Source of the DNA: Fluoribacter dumoffii NY 23
Lineage (GTDB): Bacteria > Pseudomonadota > Gammaproteobacteria > Legionellales > Legionellaceae
Assembly: GCF_000236165.1 (NCBI RefSeq)
Contig: NZ_CM001373.1
Location: forward strand, 175,866-239,865
Direction of reading: 5' to 3'
Length of the DNA stretch: 64,000 nt
Part shown: piece by piece, positions 25,850 to 34,749 of the stretch
Layout: each line of letters opens with the position of its first letter
How positions within the stretch are numbered: the stretch's first letter is position 1
The notes under the pieces: generated by a model
Databases searched by the model: none
What the model saw: only the letters and a program-made list of their open reading frames with translations
Told to the model about the DNA's origin: nothing
Made by a program: the position numbers and the translations under genes

Positions 25850-27087
25850 TGAGGCTTTCTCCTTTTTTCTGTGATTCTACTACTTAGTATTTCGATGAGT
25901 CTTTGACTTTGTTTTTTCATTTCAAAATGTTCAAGAAAATAAGACCGGCCTGCCTTACCTAGTTTCTCTCGTTCTGAAGGAGTCATATGATATAGTTGTT
26001 CCATATTTTTGGCCAGTGCTGCAGAATCTTCTGCTGGCGATACCAGTCCTGCCCCTGCTTCAAGTACTATGCGTGCCCCTTCCCCATTAAGGGCCGCCAG
26101 AATAGGCCGGCCCGCTGCAAGATAGGCTTGGATTTTACTTGGAATGGTATAGGAGAAGATTTCTTCATCTTTAAGGGTAACCAGTAACCCTGTGGCCAAA
26201 GAGAAAATCTCGGGCATCAGCGAAGGAGGAAATCTCCCAGGCAGAAGTACATTCTTTAGATTTTTTTCTGCGATGTGTTTTTTCAAAAAATCGGTCTGAC
26301 TGCCGCTTCCAATTAAAATAATTTTACACTCAGGTAAATGCTGTAACTTTTCTGCAGCTTGCATTAAGGTATCAAGGGCTTGGGCGGTTCCTAAATTTCC
26401 AGCAAAAACAAAGCAGCGATTCTCCTTTAATTCCCTGGTCAGACTTTCAGGAACTGTTGCAGTCTTGTCCAGATTAGGGGGAGGGTCGAAAAAGGAGTTA
26501 GGGTAATAAACGAGTTTATCTGGATGGGTGTATTTTTCCATCATGCCGGTGAAGGCTTGTGATTGTACCAGCAACGTATCCGAGGCTTTATATATCCATT
26601 TTACTACCCAGCCTATCATTTTCAGCACCATGCCATTTTGAATAAAGCCTGTAGCCTTTACACTTTCCGGCCACAAGTCCTGGACCCAAACTGCCAAATG
26701 TGAGCGGAGTCGCCGCTTTAGGTACATAGCAGGAATTACTGAAGTGATGGGGGACGGTACAAACACTAAAATAGCGTCAAATTGTTTGCCTTTTAGAAAA
26801 TGAGGAAAATAAAAAAGGCCGCTAAAAATATAGGAAAGGTAGTTTAATATTAATTTTTTAGCGCCCTTTCCTCGGGGATAAATAGGTATTCGATGAACTT
26901 TAATCGTCTCAAAAGATTCGGTGATGCAGCCCGCAGCCGAATAGCCGGCAAATACTTCGCCTTCCGGATAATTAGGCTTCCCAGTGACTACTTCGATATA
27001 ATGTCCATGGTCAGTAAGGCACTTTACGAGTTCGTTTATTATGAAGGTTTCCGGCCAGAAATATTGCGAGACCACTAAAATGTTCAC
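25846..27087 (-). CDS. GT4 glycosyltransferase, WbuB/WcaI-like
   Basis: 413 residues. The N-terminus ILVVSQYFWPETFIINEL, then GKPNYPEG and WVQDLWPESVKATG, are typical of the WbuB/WcaI branch. The donor site has EEIFSYTIPSKIQAYLAAGR in place of the classical E-x7-E block. In other bacteria WbuB-type enzymes transfer L-FucNAc or L-QuiNAc, agreeing with the two sugar-synthesis genes it is co-transcribed with. First gene of the 3-gene block. Confidence 0.82.
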   Translation of the reverse strand: MNILVVSQYFWPETFIINELVKCLTDHGHYIEVVTGKPNYPEGEVFAGYSAAGCITESFETIKVHRIPIYPRGKGAKKLILNYLSYIFSGLFYFPHFLKGKQFDAILVFVPSPITSVIPAMYLKRRLRSHLAVWVQDLWPESVKATGFIQNGMVLKMIGWVVKWIYKASDTLLVQSQAFTGMMEKYTHPDKLVYYPNSFFDPPPNLDKTATVPESLTRELKENRCFVFAGNLGTAQALDTLMQAAEKLQHLPECKIILIGSGSQTDFLKKHIAEKNLKNVLLPGRFPPSLMPEIFSLATGLLVTLKDEEIFSYTIPSKIQAYLAAGRPILAALNGEGARIVLEAGAGLVSPAEDSAALAKNMEQLYHMTPSEREKLGKAGRSYFLEHFEMKKQSQRLIEILSSRITEKRRKPQ

Positions 27088-27201
27088 TAACTATGTCCCC
27101 TATAATTTAAAACTTATCGGTTTAGCATCCTGTTCTGGTAGTCACCATAGCCGAATGAAAAATAATTGGAGTAAATATTAACGGAGTTTATGAAATAATG
27201 T

Positions 27202-28317
27202 TTATTGCAAGACTCTTTGATACAGATCAACAATTTTTTCACCTATAGAATCCCAAGTGTAATTCTTAAGTATCAGTTTATTTAAATTGCTTCCCATATT
27301 GTTTCTGGTTGAGTTAGAAAGCATTTTTATTAATCCCTGTTCTAAACCTGCAACATTTGCCTGAACTACATACCCTGCATCTGCTTCTTCCAAGTTAAAT
27401 CCACATTGATCGGTGATCAGTACGGGTTTAGAAAATATCCCTGCCTCAATGACCACTAGCGACATAGCCTCTTGTCGGGAAGGGACTACTAAAAACATTG
27501 CATTCTGGTAAGTACGCACCCGGTCTGCCTTAGCCACACTGCCTATAAAATGGACCTTTTCAGCAAGGGGTGAATTTTTGATAAGATTTTGGAGAAACGC
27601 CAACATTCCCTCATCCGGGCCCGCAAATACAAAGTGATAATTTTGATATTCCGCAGGTAATCTTGCAAATGCTTTAAGAATGAGGTCAGGCCCTTTGATA
27701 TAATTCAGCCTGCCCATAAACAGAATATATTTTTCTGGTAATTTAAATTGAGTGGCAGCATTTTTATTTTCTTGGAAATCATCAAGAATGACGCCGTTAG
27801 GAATCAAGGTAATTTTCGACTCTTGAATCCCATATACTTTATAGTGGTCTATTTCATTTAGAGCGATGGCTATATGCGCATTGGCATTTTTTATTATTTT
27901 TTTTCCAATAATAAAATTAAAAATTCGTTTCAAAATCCTGGAGCGTCCAAAAATGGGTAAAGCTCCGGCAGGACAGACTACATAGGGTTTACCTAAATGA
28001 CGAGCATAGCAATATACTATCGCATTGAGGATAGTCCAATGATTCATAATATGAATGATATCTGCCTCATGAACTGCGTTTTTGATTTTTTTAAGGCCGC
28101 CTTTGGGGATTAAAAAGCGTTTTGAAAAATAAGGCAGCGTGATTAATTTAATATTTTGCAGCTCAGTTTGCTTGTCCTTGCTTAAATTGGAGTCCAAAGT
28201 AAGAATCGTACATTCATGGTTTTGTTGAGCTAAAAACCGACTCATTTGATTCGTTCTTTCGGCTGTACCTCCTCCTGTTAGAGAGTCGATGGTAACATTT
28301 ACATTTAATATTTTCAT
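27202..28317 (-). CDS. GT4-family glycosyltransferase
   Basis: 371 residues. GT-B fold signs: an N-terminal GGGTAERTNQM loop, the mid-protein FMGRLNYIKGPDLIL hinge and the donor block PSRQEAMSLVVIEAG with E-x7-E. Near the middle is IIHIMNHWTI, typical of GT4 acceptor domains. It lies between the WbuB-like gene and the epimerase gene on the same strand, with gaps of 114 and 60 bases. Specificity unknown. Confidence 0.82.
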   Translation of the reverse strand: MKILNVNVTIDSLTGGGTAERTNQMSRFLAQQNHECTILTLDSNLSKDKQTELQNIKLITLPYFSKRFLIPKGGLKKIKNAVHEADIIHIMNHWTILNAIVYCYARHLGKPYVVCPAGALPIFGRSRILKRIFNFIIGKKIIKNANAHIAIALNEIDHYKVYGIQESKITLIPNGVILDDFQENKNAATQFKLPEKYILFMGRLNYIKGPDLILKAFARLPAEYQNYHFVFAGPDEGMLAFLQNLIKNSPLAEKVHFIGSVAKADRVRTYQNAMFLVVPSRQEAMSLVVIEAGIFSKPVLITDQCGFNLEEADAGYVVQANVAGLEQGLIKMLSNSTRNNMGSNLNKLILKNYTWDSIGEKIVDLYQRVLQ

Positions 28318-28377
28318 GAACGTATTCTACTTCGCTAGTGCTCTACAAAGAAAAGCCTGCGGCTACAATTGCCATAA

Positions 28378-29304
28378 TTAGAGGCTATTATACCAATTGA
28401 CAAATTTAGTTAAACCCTCTTTAAAACTCACGGGTTTAATATAACCTGAATCCGCAAGATTCTTCCCTAAATAAACTGTTCTGGGATTGATAGTGCCCTT
28501 GCCAAGCATACGATAAAAATTTTTGTATACGGATAGGGGTAGAGGAAGGTTAGGCATAAAATAATCAGGAATTTTTAATTTGTCCATCAAATAATGTTCC
28601 ACCTTGTGGAAATAATTTTCCTCAACCTCATCATCAGAAATAATATAAATGAGGTTATCAAAACGGTTCAGATGAATTAAATAATCAAGAGCACCAACTA
28701 CATTGTCTACACAGACCAGATTCATAGGTCTCTTTGCCATTAAACATGATTTTAAAAAATTTTGAAAAGCAGAGCCTTGGGATAGATCGTCTGCTAATTT
28801 CACCAGGTTTTTGCCTCGGGGACCAAAAACCTGTGTAGGCCGTAAAATGGCCAATTCAAAAATATTGGAATAATTTTCCAATAAATAATTTTCTATAGCC
28901 AGTTTTGTACGCGCGTAATTTGTTTGCGGATTACAGGGGGTTTTCTCATCAACAATATCTGTTAGCACATTTCCATAAACAGAAGTAGTACTGCAATGAA
29001 TGAATCGCCTTATGTCATTGGCAGCACAAATTTTGGCCAAATTTTCAATCGATTGCAGATTTTGAGTATAGTTTTCCTCCCATAAATAGGCCAGGTTAAC
29101 CACTACATCACATCCCTTTATAAAATTTAAAAGCGTTGACCCATCCAATAAATTTCCCGTATAAAAACTCACGTTATCATAAGAAATATTAGAAATTTGC
29201 TGGGTTCGGGACAATGCATGGATTGTCAGATTTTGCCGGGATAACTTTTCGAGCAAATGCGTGCCTATGAAACTGTTTGCTCCTGTAATTCCTATTTTAA
29301 GCAT
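28378..29304 (-). CDS. NAD-dependent epimerase/dehydratase (possible 4-keto-sugar reductase)
   Basis: Extended SDR of 308 residues: GITGANSFIGTHLL loop, CSTTSVYG, YARTKLAIE (Tyr and Lys) and RPTQVFGPRG. Size and motifs suit a WbpV/WreQ-type reductase forming UDP-D-QuiNAc, or a 4-epimerase; these cannot be told apart by eye. An AGGA ribosome site precedes the ATG. It is the first gene of the - strand polysaccharide block, and the 184-base gap upstream presumably holds its promoter. Confidence 0.72.
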   Translation of the reverse strand: MLKIGITGANSFIGTHLLEKLSRQNLTIHALSRTQQISNISYDNVSFYTGNLLDGSTLLNFIKGCDVVVNLAYLWEENYTQNLQSIENLAKICAANDIRRFIHCSTTSVYGNVLTDIVDEKTPCNPQTNYARTKLAIENYLLENYSNIFELAILRPTQVFGPRGKNLVKLADDLSQGSAFQNFLKSCLMAKRPMNLVCVDNVVGALDYLIHLNRFDNLIYIISDDEVEENYFHKVEHYLMDKLKIPDYFMPNLPLPLSVYKNFYRMLGKGTINPRTVYLGKNLADSGYIKPVSFKEGLTKFVNWYNSL

Positions 29305-29488
29305 TATGGTCCTGTGTGCAATGAGCTATGGTGTATTAAAATCGCCTATTTTTCTGTACTGAAATAATGAAACCTCTTGCTGAATCATCATTGACTGAAC
29401 ATTTTATTGTCGCTGTCCATTCTACCTCTCACATCTGCAATTTTTTATTAATTGTTTATTCGAACGAGTAAGCCGCTAGGTGTTTATT

Positions 29489-30529
29489 TCATTTACTTGC
29501 AGCGGGTTCTAACGCCTTTCTTAAATCTCCCAATTCACGGCTTCCGGTACAAAACAGGGTTACCTTAAGTTCATATTCTATTGTTTGCATGCATAAACTG
29601 ACTTGTTCGGAAGACTCTAAAGCGGGTTCTAACATGGGTCTGGCATATCCCACTGTGGTTGCTCCCAGAGCAAAGAGCTTGGCGGCATTTAATCCGTTAT
29701 TTACACCTCCAGATCCCCAAATCTCGTAGGCGAGATTTAATCCGACAGCATGTTTCACGGAGGTTGCGGTATCAATCCCCCAGTTGCGAAAAGTAATTGC
29801 TGCTTTTTGTCGAATAGGATCCTGGGTGGCTCTATGCCCCTCAATTCGTCCCCAGTGAGTTCCTCCAAGCCCTCCCACATCTATCGCTGCAATGCCAATA
29901 TCATTTAAGCGCATCATTGTTTCACGTGAAAAACCACAACCCGTCTCTTTAACAATAATAGGTAAAGACAGATTTTTAACTGCATTTGCCAAAGCCTCCC
30001 AGCAGCCTTTATAGTCTGTTGTCCCTTCAGGTTGCATGCACTCCTGCAGCGGATTGCAGTGGATGATTAATGCATTGGCTTGTAAAGCATCGGTTAGACG
30101 TTGAATATCACTCAGCGGATGAGTGATTAATTGTGCGATTCCCAAATTGCTGTACAAGCTGACCTGAGGAAAGTCGCGCCGTAAATGTTGCCACTCAAAC
30201 GCCGCCTTGGGATCAGTCAGTTCCCGTCTTTGCGAACCAACGCCCATTGCCCATCCATTCAATGCACAAGCCTCAATCAAATTTCGATTAATGTGCTTTG
30301 CATGTCGATGCCCTGCGGTCATGGAGCTGATTAGGAATGGCTTTTCTACTGCTTGTCCAAATCGAGAACTCTTGATGCTTATTTCAGCGAAATTCAAATC
30401 CGGTAGGGCATCATGTATCAAATTGATGCTATCGAAAGTACTGAGCTCCGCAGTTTGGTTTTCCGGCATTAGGGCCAATTTGATGTGATCTTGCTTGCGT
30501 TGCTCAAACTGTTCGTAGTTATTTGCCAT
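29489..30529 (-). CDS. fni: Type 2 isopentenyl-diphosphate delta-isomerase (FMN-dependent)
   Basis: Interconverts IPP and DMAPP using reduced FMN. 346 residues in the typical TIM-barrel arrangement: N-terminal RKQDHIKLAL, ISSMTAGH, MGVGSQR, the KETGCG segment, DVGGLGGTHWGRIE and the phosphate/FMN loop WGSGGVNNG. A clear AGGA ribosome site sits before the ATG and the gene begins only 14 bases after ribH, so the two are co-transcribed. It connects flavin supply with an FMN-dependent isoprenoid enzyme. Confidence 0.93.
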   Translation of the reverse strand: MANNYEQFEQRKQDHIKLALMPENQTAELSTFDSINLIHDALPDLNFAEISIKSSRFGQAVEKPFLISSMTAGHRHAKHINRNLIEACALNGWAMGVGSQRRELTDPKAAFEWQHLRRDFPQVSLYSNLGIAQLITHPLSDIQRLTDALQANALIIHCNPLQECMQPEGTTDYKGCWEALANAVKNLSLPIIVKETGCGFSRETMMRLNDIGIAAIDVGGLGGTHWGRIEGHRATQDPIRQKAAITFRNWGIDTATSVKHAVGLNLAYEIWGSGGVNNGLNAAKLFALGATTVGYARPMLEPALESSEQVSLCMQTIEYELKVTLFCTGSRELGDLRKALEPAASK

Positions 30530-30543
30530 GAATTTTCCTGTTA

Positions 30544-31014
30544 TTACAGTTGACTGAGTGTTTGTTGCATGGAAATAGCGGCATTGGCGACATCGATGCC
30601 TTTATGGCCGGCTTTTCCGCCTAGTCTGTCCCATGCCTGCTCCTCATTATCCGTGGTAAGCACGCCAAAAAGAACGGGGATATTATATTCCAGGGCAACT
30701 TGTAAGCAGCCTTGACTTACTATATTACACACTAAATCATAGTGGCTGGTTTCGCCGCGAATTACGGCACCCAAGGTAATAATGGAGTGTACTTTTTTTT
30801 GCATGGCCAGACGCTTGGCAATAAGTGGAATTTCTACGGCTCCAGGGACTTCATATGAATGAATGTCACTTTCATTAAAACCGCGTTTCAAGAGTTGAGC
30901 AATTGCTCCTTCCTGCAGCGCTTTGGTGACTTGGCGATTAAATACACTAGTAATAATGGCGATAGGAAAAGAGCTTACTAGGGATGTATCTTCTGCAATC
31001 GCTGTATTTTGCAT
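30544..31014 (-). CDS. ribH: 6,7-dimethyl-8-ribityllumazine synthase
   Basis: Penultimate step of riboflavin synthesis. 156 residues from ATG 31014, the size of a typical RibH subunit. Motifs: ITSVFN at the start, YEVPGAVEIP, GAVIRGETSHYD carrying the substrate-contacting loop, and GVLTTDNEEQAW. The start is chosen because AAGAGAG precedes it; an upstream in-frame ATG would add 14 unrelated residues. It leads the ribH-fni pair and is divergent from ubiX. Confidence 0.94.
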   Translation of the reverse strand: MQNTAIAEDTSLVSSFPIAIITSVFNRQVTKALQEGAIAQLLKRGFNESDIHSYEVPGAVEIPLIAKRLAMQKKVHSIITLGAVIRGETSHYDLVCNIVSQGCLQVALEYNIPVLFGVLTTDNEEQAWDRLGGKAGHKGIDVANAAISMQQTLSQL

Positions 31015-31176
31015 AATCTGTCTCTCTTGTTTTTTCTGGGGGATTGAAATGTGCAATTTACCGTTTTATCGCTGCATTTTCCACTTATTTAACTTTGTAA
31101 GATTCTATTTATGTGAAATAATTATACTGTTTTTATGCCTGAAAACCTAATTGCTGCAATTTGCGAGGAATTACTT

Positions 31177-31740
31177 ATGAGCACAAAGCGAATAATTATT
31201 GGAATAACTGGCGCATCAGGCATGATTTATGGGATACGCCTTCTAGAGCTTTTACGGCCTACACCTATAGAAACACATTTGATTGTGAGTAAATCGGCAC
31301 AATTAACCCGCAAATATGAAACTGATCTTTCACTTACTGAACTAAAAGCTCTGGCCGAAGTGTATCATTCCTGGAATGATATAGGCGCGAGTATTGCCAG
31401 TGGGTCTTTTCAAACCATGGGAATGATCATTGCCCCTTGTTCGATGAAAACTTTGGCGGAAATTGCCCATGGGACCAGTGACAACCTAATAGGGCGGGCA
31501 GCAGATGTGACTTTAAAAGAGCGCAGGAAATTGGTATTGATGCCTCGCGAATCGCCCTTGCACCTGGGGCATTTACAAAACATGGTTTCGCTAACGCAAC
31601 AAGGCGCGATTATGTGTCCGGCAATGCCTGCATTTTACACTAACCCCAAGACCGTTGATGATATTATTAATTACAGCGTTGGGCGAATACTCGATCTTTT
31701 TGATATCGATGTAGGAATCGTACAGCGTTGGCAGGGATAA
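31177..31740 (+). CDS. ubiX: Flavin prenyltransferase UbiX
   Basis: Makes prenylated FMN, the cofactor of the UbiD decarboxylase in ubiquinone synthesis, from FMN and dimethylallyl phosphate. About 187 residues with the expected GITGASGMIYG, APCSMKTLAEI, MPRESPLHLGHL and CPAMPAFY motifs. ATG 31177 has GAGGA 8 bases upstream; the in-frame ATG at 31135 would add 14 residues that do not match the family. Neighbours are flavin genes. Confidence 0.95.
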   Translation: MSTKRIIIGITGASGMIYGIRLLELLRPTPIETHLIVSKSAQLTRKYETDLSLTELKALAEVYHSWNDIGASIASGSFQTMGMIIAPCSMKTLAEIAHGTSDNLIGRAADVTLKERRKLVLMPRESPLHLGHLQNMVSLTQQGAIMCPAMPAFYTNPKTVDDIINYSVGRILDLFDIDVGIVQRWQG

Positions 31741-31777
31741 ATTTTTCAACGTAAAAAGATTATTTTCCTAACTTAAA

Positions 31778-31807
31778 ATATGATCCCTGTCTTTGCAGGG
31801 ATCATAT
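31778..31807. terminator. Bidirectional hairpin between ubiX and the FMN reductase gene
   Basis: A perfect 12-bp stem ATATGATCCCTG/CAGGGATCATAT with a 6-base loop between convergent genes. On the - strand it is followed by TTTTAAG; on the + strand there is no U-tract. Confidence 0.65.
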
Positions 31808-31833
31808 GCCCGCCGCGCACCAGCTTTATCCGT

Positions 31834-32394
31834 TTAATCTTTTGTATTGAGCTCAACCCAAGCAGCATAAGCATCGATAAATTTTTGCAGGAACTTTTTT
31901 GTGTCTTCTTTTATGATATTTCCCTGGTCGTCAAACAAATCTCCTGCTCCCCCTATATAAGACTCAGGTTGTTGAAGGGTTGGAATATCTAAAAATACAA
32001 ATGATTGCCTTAAGTGGTTGTTTGCCCCAAATCCACCAATTGCGCCTGGGGAAACACTTATCACGGCGCCTGGAAGCTTGCTCCAAATACTTTTACCGTA
32101 AGGCCTGGAACCTACATCAATGGCGTTTTTGAGTACGCCTGGAACGGAGCGGTTGTATTCGGGGGTTACAAATAACACCCCTTCATAGGTTTTCATTTGT
32201 TCACGAAACTGGACCCAGGCTTGCGGAGGTCTATTCTCATCATCCAGATCTTGGTTGTATAAAGGTAAGTTACCAATTTCTACTATTTCCAGGTTTAACG
32301 ATTTGGGCGCCATGGCAATGAGCACTTTTGCCATTTTTTTGTTATAGGATTCTTTGCGCAAGCTGCCGACAATGACTGCAATTTGTTTACTCAT
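31834..32394 (-). CDS. NADPH-dependent FMN reductase (flavodoxin-fold quinone/chromate reductase family)
   Basis: 186 residues with the flavodoxin-like FMN site: GSLRKESYNKKMA near the N-terminus, TPEYNRSVPGVLKNAID (the family hallmark) and SPGAIGGFGANNHLR. Reduces free FMN, quinones or metal oxyanions with NAD(P)H. ATG 32394 is taken over the upstream GTG/ATG option because AAGGAG stands 7 bases before it. Single gene, convergent with ubiX. Confidence 0.88.
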   Translation of the reverse strand: MSKQIAVIVGSLRKESYNKKMAKVLIAMAPKSLNLEIVEIGNLPLYNQDLDDENRPPQAWVQFREQMKTYEGVLFVTPEYNRSVPGVLKNAIDVGSRPYGKSIWSKLPGAVISVSPGAIGGFGANNHLRQSFVFLDIPTLQQPESYIGGAGDLFDDQGNIIKEDTKKFLQKFIDAYAAWVELNTKD

Positions 32395-32796
32395 GTTACG
32401 ACTCCTTGTATTTTTATTGGCTCTCACCTGAACCAGAGCTATTTATTACTCAAAATTCCCAATCTCATTGAAATACAAAAAACTTTTTCCCAGATAGGCA
32501 TATTGATTTTTCAATAGAAATCCGGGGACTAAAAGTCATTCTACCTTTCAATTGAATTTAGGTTTATTTGTCATGGGTAATTGTATTATTGCTTATTTTA
32601 ATAATTATTCCAGTAGCTTTGGATGGAGGCTGAACTAATTTAACAAGAAATAAAATGAAGTGTTAACAGGGGAATGAATGAAATAGGGTGAAAAAAGAGG
32701 TAAAGACGATGGGAAAAAATGAATGGGGAGAAAATAAAAACCCCCTAGCCACATAAATATTGTCATATTTAAGCGGCTAGGGGGTAGTAAATGATT
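32395..32796. other. Intergenic stretch before the cold-shock gene
   Basis: About 400 bases with no convincing gene. It holds the FMN reductase upstream region (AAGGAG ribosome site at its left end) and the cold-shock terminator at its right end. A 15-codon ATG frame near 32710 with an AGAGG in front is probably chance. Confidence 0.5.
32731..32784 (-). terminator. Strong rho-independent terminator of the cold-shock gene
   Basis: A 10-bp GC-rich stem (CCCCCTAGCC/GGCTAGGGGG) capped by an inner AAATAT/ATATTT stem, followed on the - strand by TTTTTATTTT. Confidence 0.9.
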
Positions 32797-33003
32797 TTAG
32801 ACTACTTCAACTTCTTCAGCTTGAGGACCTTTTTGGCCATTGCTTGGCTTGAACATTACTGTTGCGCCTTCAGCAAGAGTTTTAAACCCAGTGCCTAAAA
32901 TTGCACTGAAATGCACAAAATAATCTTTACCGCCACTTTCTAAAAAACCGAAACCTTTGGACTCATTAAACCACTTTACTGTACCACGAATTTTATCTGA
33001 CAT
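32797..33003 (-). CDS. Cold-shock domain protein (CspA family)
   Basis: A 68-residue single OB-fold RNA/DNA chaperone. Both nucleic-acid-binding motifs are intact: KGFGFL (RNP1) and YFVHF (RNP2), preceded by [11 protein letters not shown]. An AGGA ribosome site lies about 8 bases before the ATG. It has a very strong terminator, as expected for a highly expressed short gene. Confidence 0.94.
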   Translation of the reverse strand: MSDKIRGTVKWFNESKGFGFLESGGKDYFVHFSAILGTGFKTLAEGATVMFKPSNGQKGPQAEEVEVV

Positions 33004-33030
33004 GTTAATTTCCTAAATTGTTACCAGGAC

Positions 33031-33036
33031 ATTGTA
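33031..33036 (-). promoter_or_regulatory. Possible -10 box of the cold-shock gene
   Basis: On the - strand TACAAT lies about 28 bases before the start codon; no clear -35 box. The leader would be short, unlike the long cspA leader of E. coli. Confidence 0.3.
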
Positions 33037-33202
33037 GCATTATTTTATTAATTGTGCTGTTTTTTTATTAAATATTTTTAAATTTTTTTACATTTAATGA
33101 AAAACAGCCAACAATGCAACCCCATGATAGAGCATTTTGTTTAAAAATTCTAATATTTTGCGATCTTTTATCCGGTTGCATTTTAAAAGAGCCATGGTGG
33201 CG

Positions 33203-34609
33203 CTATCCACTCCTTAGCAGGTTCTTTTTTTCCGGAACTTCGATTAACTCCAATCCATCTTCCTGTTTCAGGAAAGTAAATATGATTCCAGAGAACAAAG
33301 TCAGAACTCCAAGCATGAGAAAAGTATCATGAAAAATGCGGACGGATAAAACATGAGAACCCGAATAATAAGTAAAGAAGCCAAGTAAGATTGCCGAAAT
33401 CGCAACCCCAAAGCTTTGAGCCAGTTGCTGGATTGTACTCATAATACTGGTTGCGGCACTCATATCATTTTCCGCGATGTTGGCATAGGCAAGGGAATTC
33501 ATCCCGGTGTATTGCAAGGCAATTAGAAATCCATAAACAAAAGTCAAAATGGCAATACTGTAGGGAGAAGAATAGTGATTGATGGTACAAAAGGTCCAAA
33601 GAGAAATGCTGACCAGAATTGTATTTAAAATTAATAAATTTTTATAGCCAAACCAGCGAAGGATAGAAAAGGATAAAGGTTTTACCAAAAAAACACCCAC
33701 GGCGATGGGTGCAAGCAATAGACCGGACAGGCGCGGAGTATAGCCCAAAGCAATTTGTAGCAGCAGGGGCAATAAAAAAGGGACACCCCCAAAACCCAGG
33801 CGAGCTAATAAATTGCCGACAACTGAAACGGAAAAGGTACGGGTACGCAACAGTTCGACCTTGACAATGGGATGCTTCCTTTTATAAGAGTGTTTGGTAT
33901 ACCCGCCTAATAAAAGCAGAGCAATCAGGAGCGTTGTACCTGTTTGTGCTGTCGTTGCCCTGGATTCACTGATCATCGATAGACCAAAGGTTAAAGTGGC
34001 TAAACCACTGCCGAAAAGAATAAAGCCTAATTTATCCAGGGGAGGAACCGGACGCGGCGGCATGGACGGTAACAATTTGCTTGATAATCCTACCGCAAGT
34101 ATGCCAACGGGGATATTAACCCAAAAAATCCAGCGCCAGGAAAAACGATAAGTAATAACTCCTCCCAGTAAGGGCCCAAGCATCATTCCTAACGAGGCAA
34201 CCATGACAACGATAGTCATTTTGGTAATTAATTCATGGCGCTCACAAGTGCGCAATATAATAAGCCGCCCGATAGGCATGGTTAATGAACCCCCTAAACC
34301 CTGGACAATACGCGCGCAAATCAGTTCCCATATATTATTTGTAAATCCGCACCATATAGAACTTAAAGTAAAAACCGAAATAGCACTTATAAAAACTAAT
34401 TTCATCCCGAATTTATCCGCAATCCAGCCGCTAATGGGAATAAAAATCGCTAAGCTTAGAAGATAGCTGATAAGTGCCAGTTTCAGATCGACAGGGTTGA
34501 CGTTCAAGCTTTGCGCCATCACAGGAATTGCCGTGTTAATAATGGTGGTGTCCACCGCTTCCATAAACATAGCAAAAGAAACAATGAACAAAATGATATT
34601 TTTTTTCAT
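33203..34609 (-). CDS. MFS multidrug exporter, DHA2 (EmrB/MdtD) type
   Basis: 468 residues with about 14 hydrophobic segments. DHA2-type marks: an acidic residue in the first membrane helix within FMEAVDTTIINTAIP, GWIADKFG in loop 2-3 and motif C in GMMLGPLLGGVI. Proton-driven export of drugs or metabolites across the inner membrane. No MFP partner (EmrA) is next to it, more like MdtD. The start has only a weak ribosome site. Confidence 0.85.
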   Translation of the reverse strand: MKKNIILFIVSFAMFMEAVDTTIINTAIPVMAQSLNVNPVDLKLALISYLLSLAIFIPISGWIADKFGMKLVFISAISVFTLSSIWCGFTNNIWELICARIVQGLGGSLTMPIGRLIILRTCERHELITKMTIVVMVASLGMMLGPLLGGVITYRFSWRWIFWVNIPVGILAVGLSSKLLPSMPPRPVPPLDKLGFILFGSGLATLTFGLSMISESRATTAQTGTTLLIALLLLGGYTKHSYKRKHPIVKVELLRTRTFSVSVVGNLLARLGFGGVPFLLPLLLQIALGYTPRLSGLLLAPIAVGVFLVKPLSFSILRWFGYKNLLILNTILVSISLWTFCTINHYSSPYSIAILTFVYGFLIALQYTGMNSLAYANIAENDMSAATSIMSTIQQLAQSFGVAISAILLGFFTYYSGSHVLSVRIFHDTFLMLGVLTLFSGIIFTFLKQEDGLELIEVPEKKNLLRSG

Positions 34610-34749
34610 GGCTTCAGTCTATCCCATCTCGGGTACGTCCGCTACATGGATTTAATTATAGAAGGTAGCATCTATCCGGGGCAGCGTAATCTGATAATTA
34701 AAGGGCTACATGCGGATTTACTGCGCCACGTATTTTAAATCAGGAGCAA

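Noticed and set aside
32710..32757. A 15-codon frame with AGAGG in front, upstream of the cold-shock terminator
   Set aside because: It runs into the terminator stem and its lysine/asparagine-rich product is too short to separate from chance.
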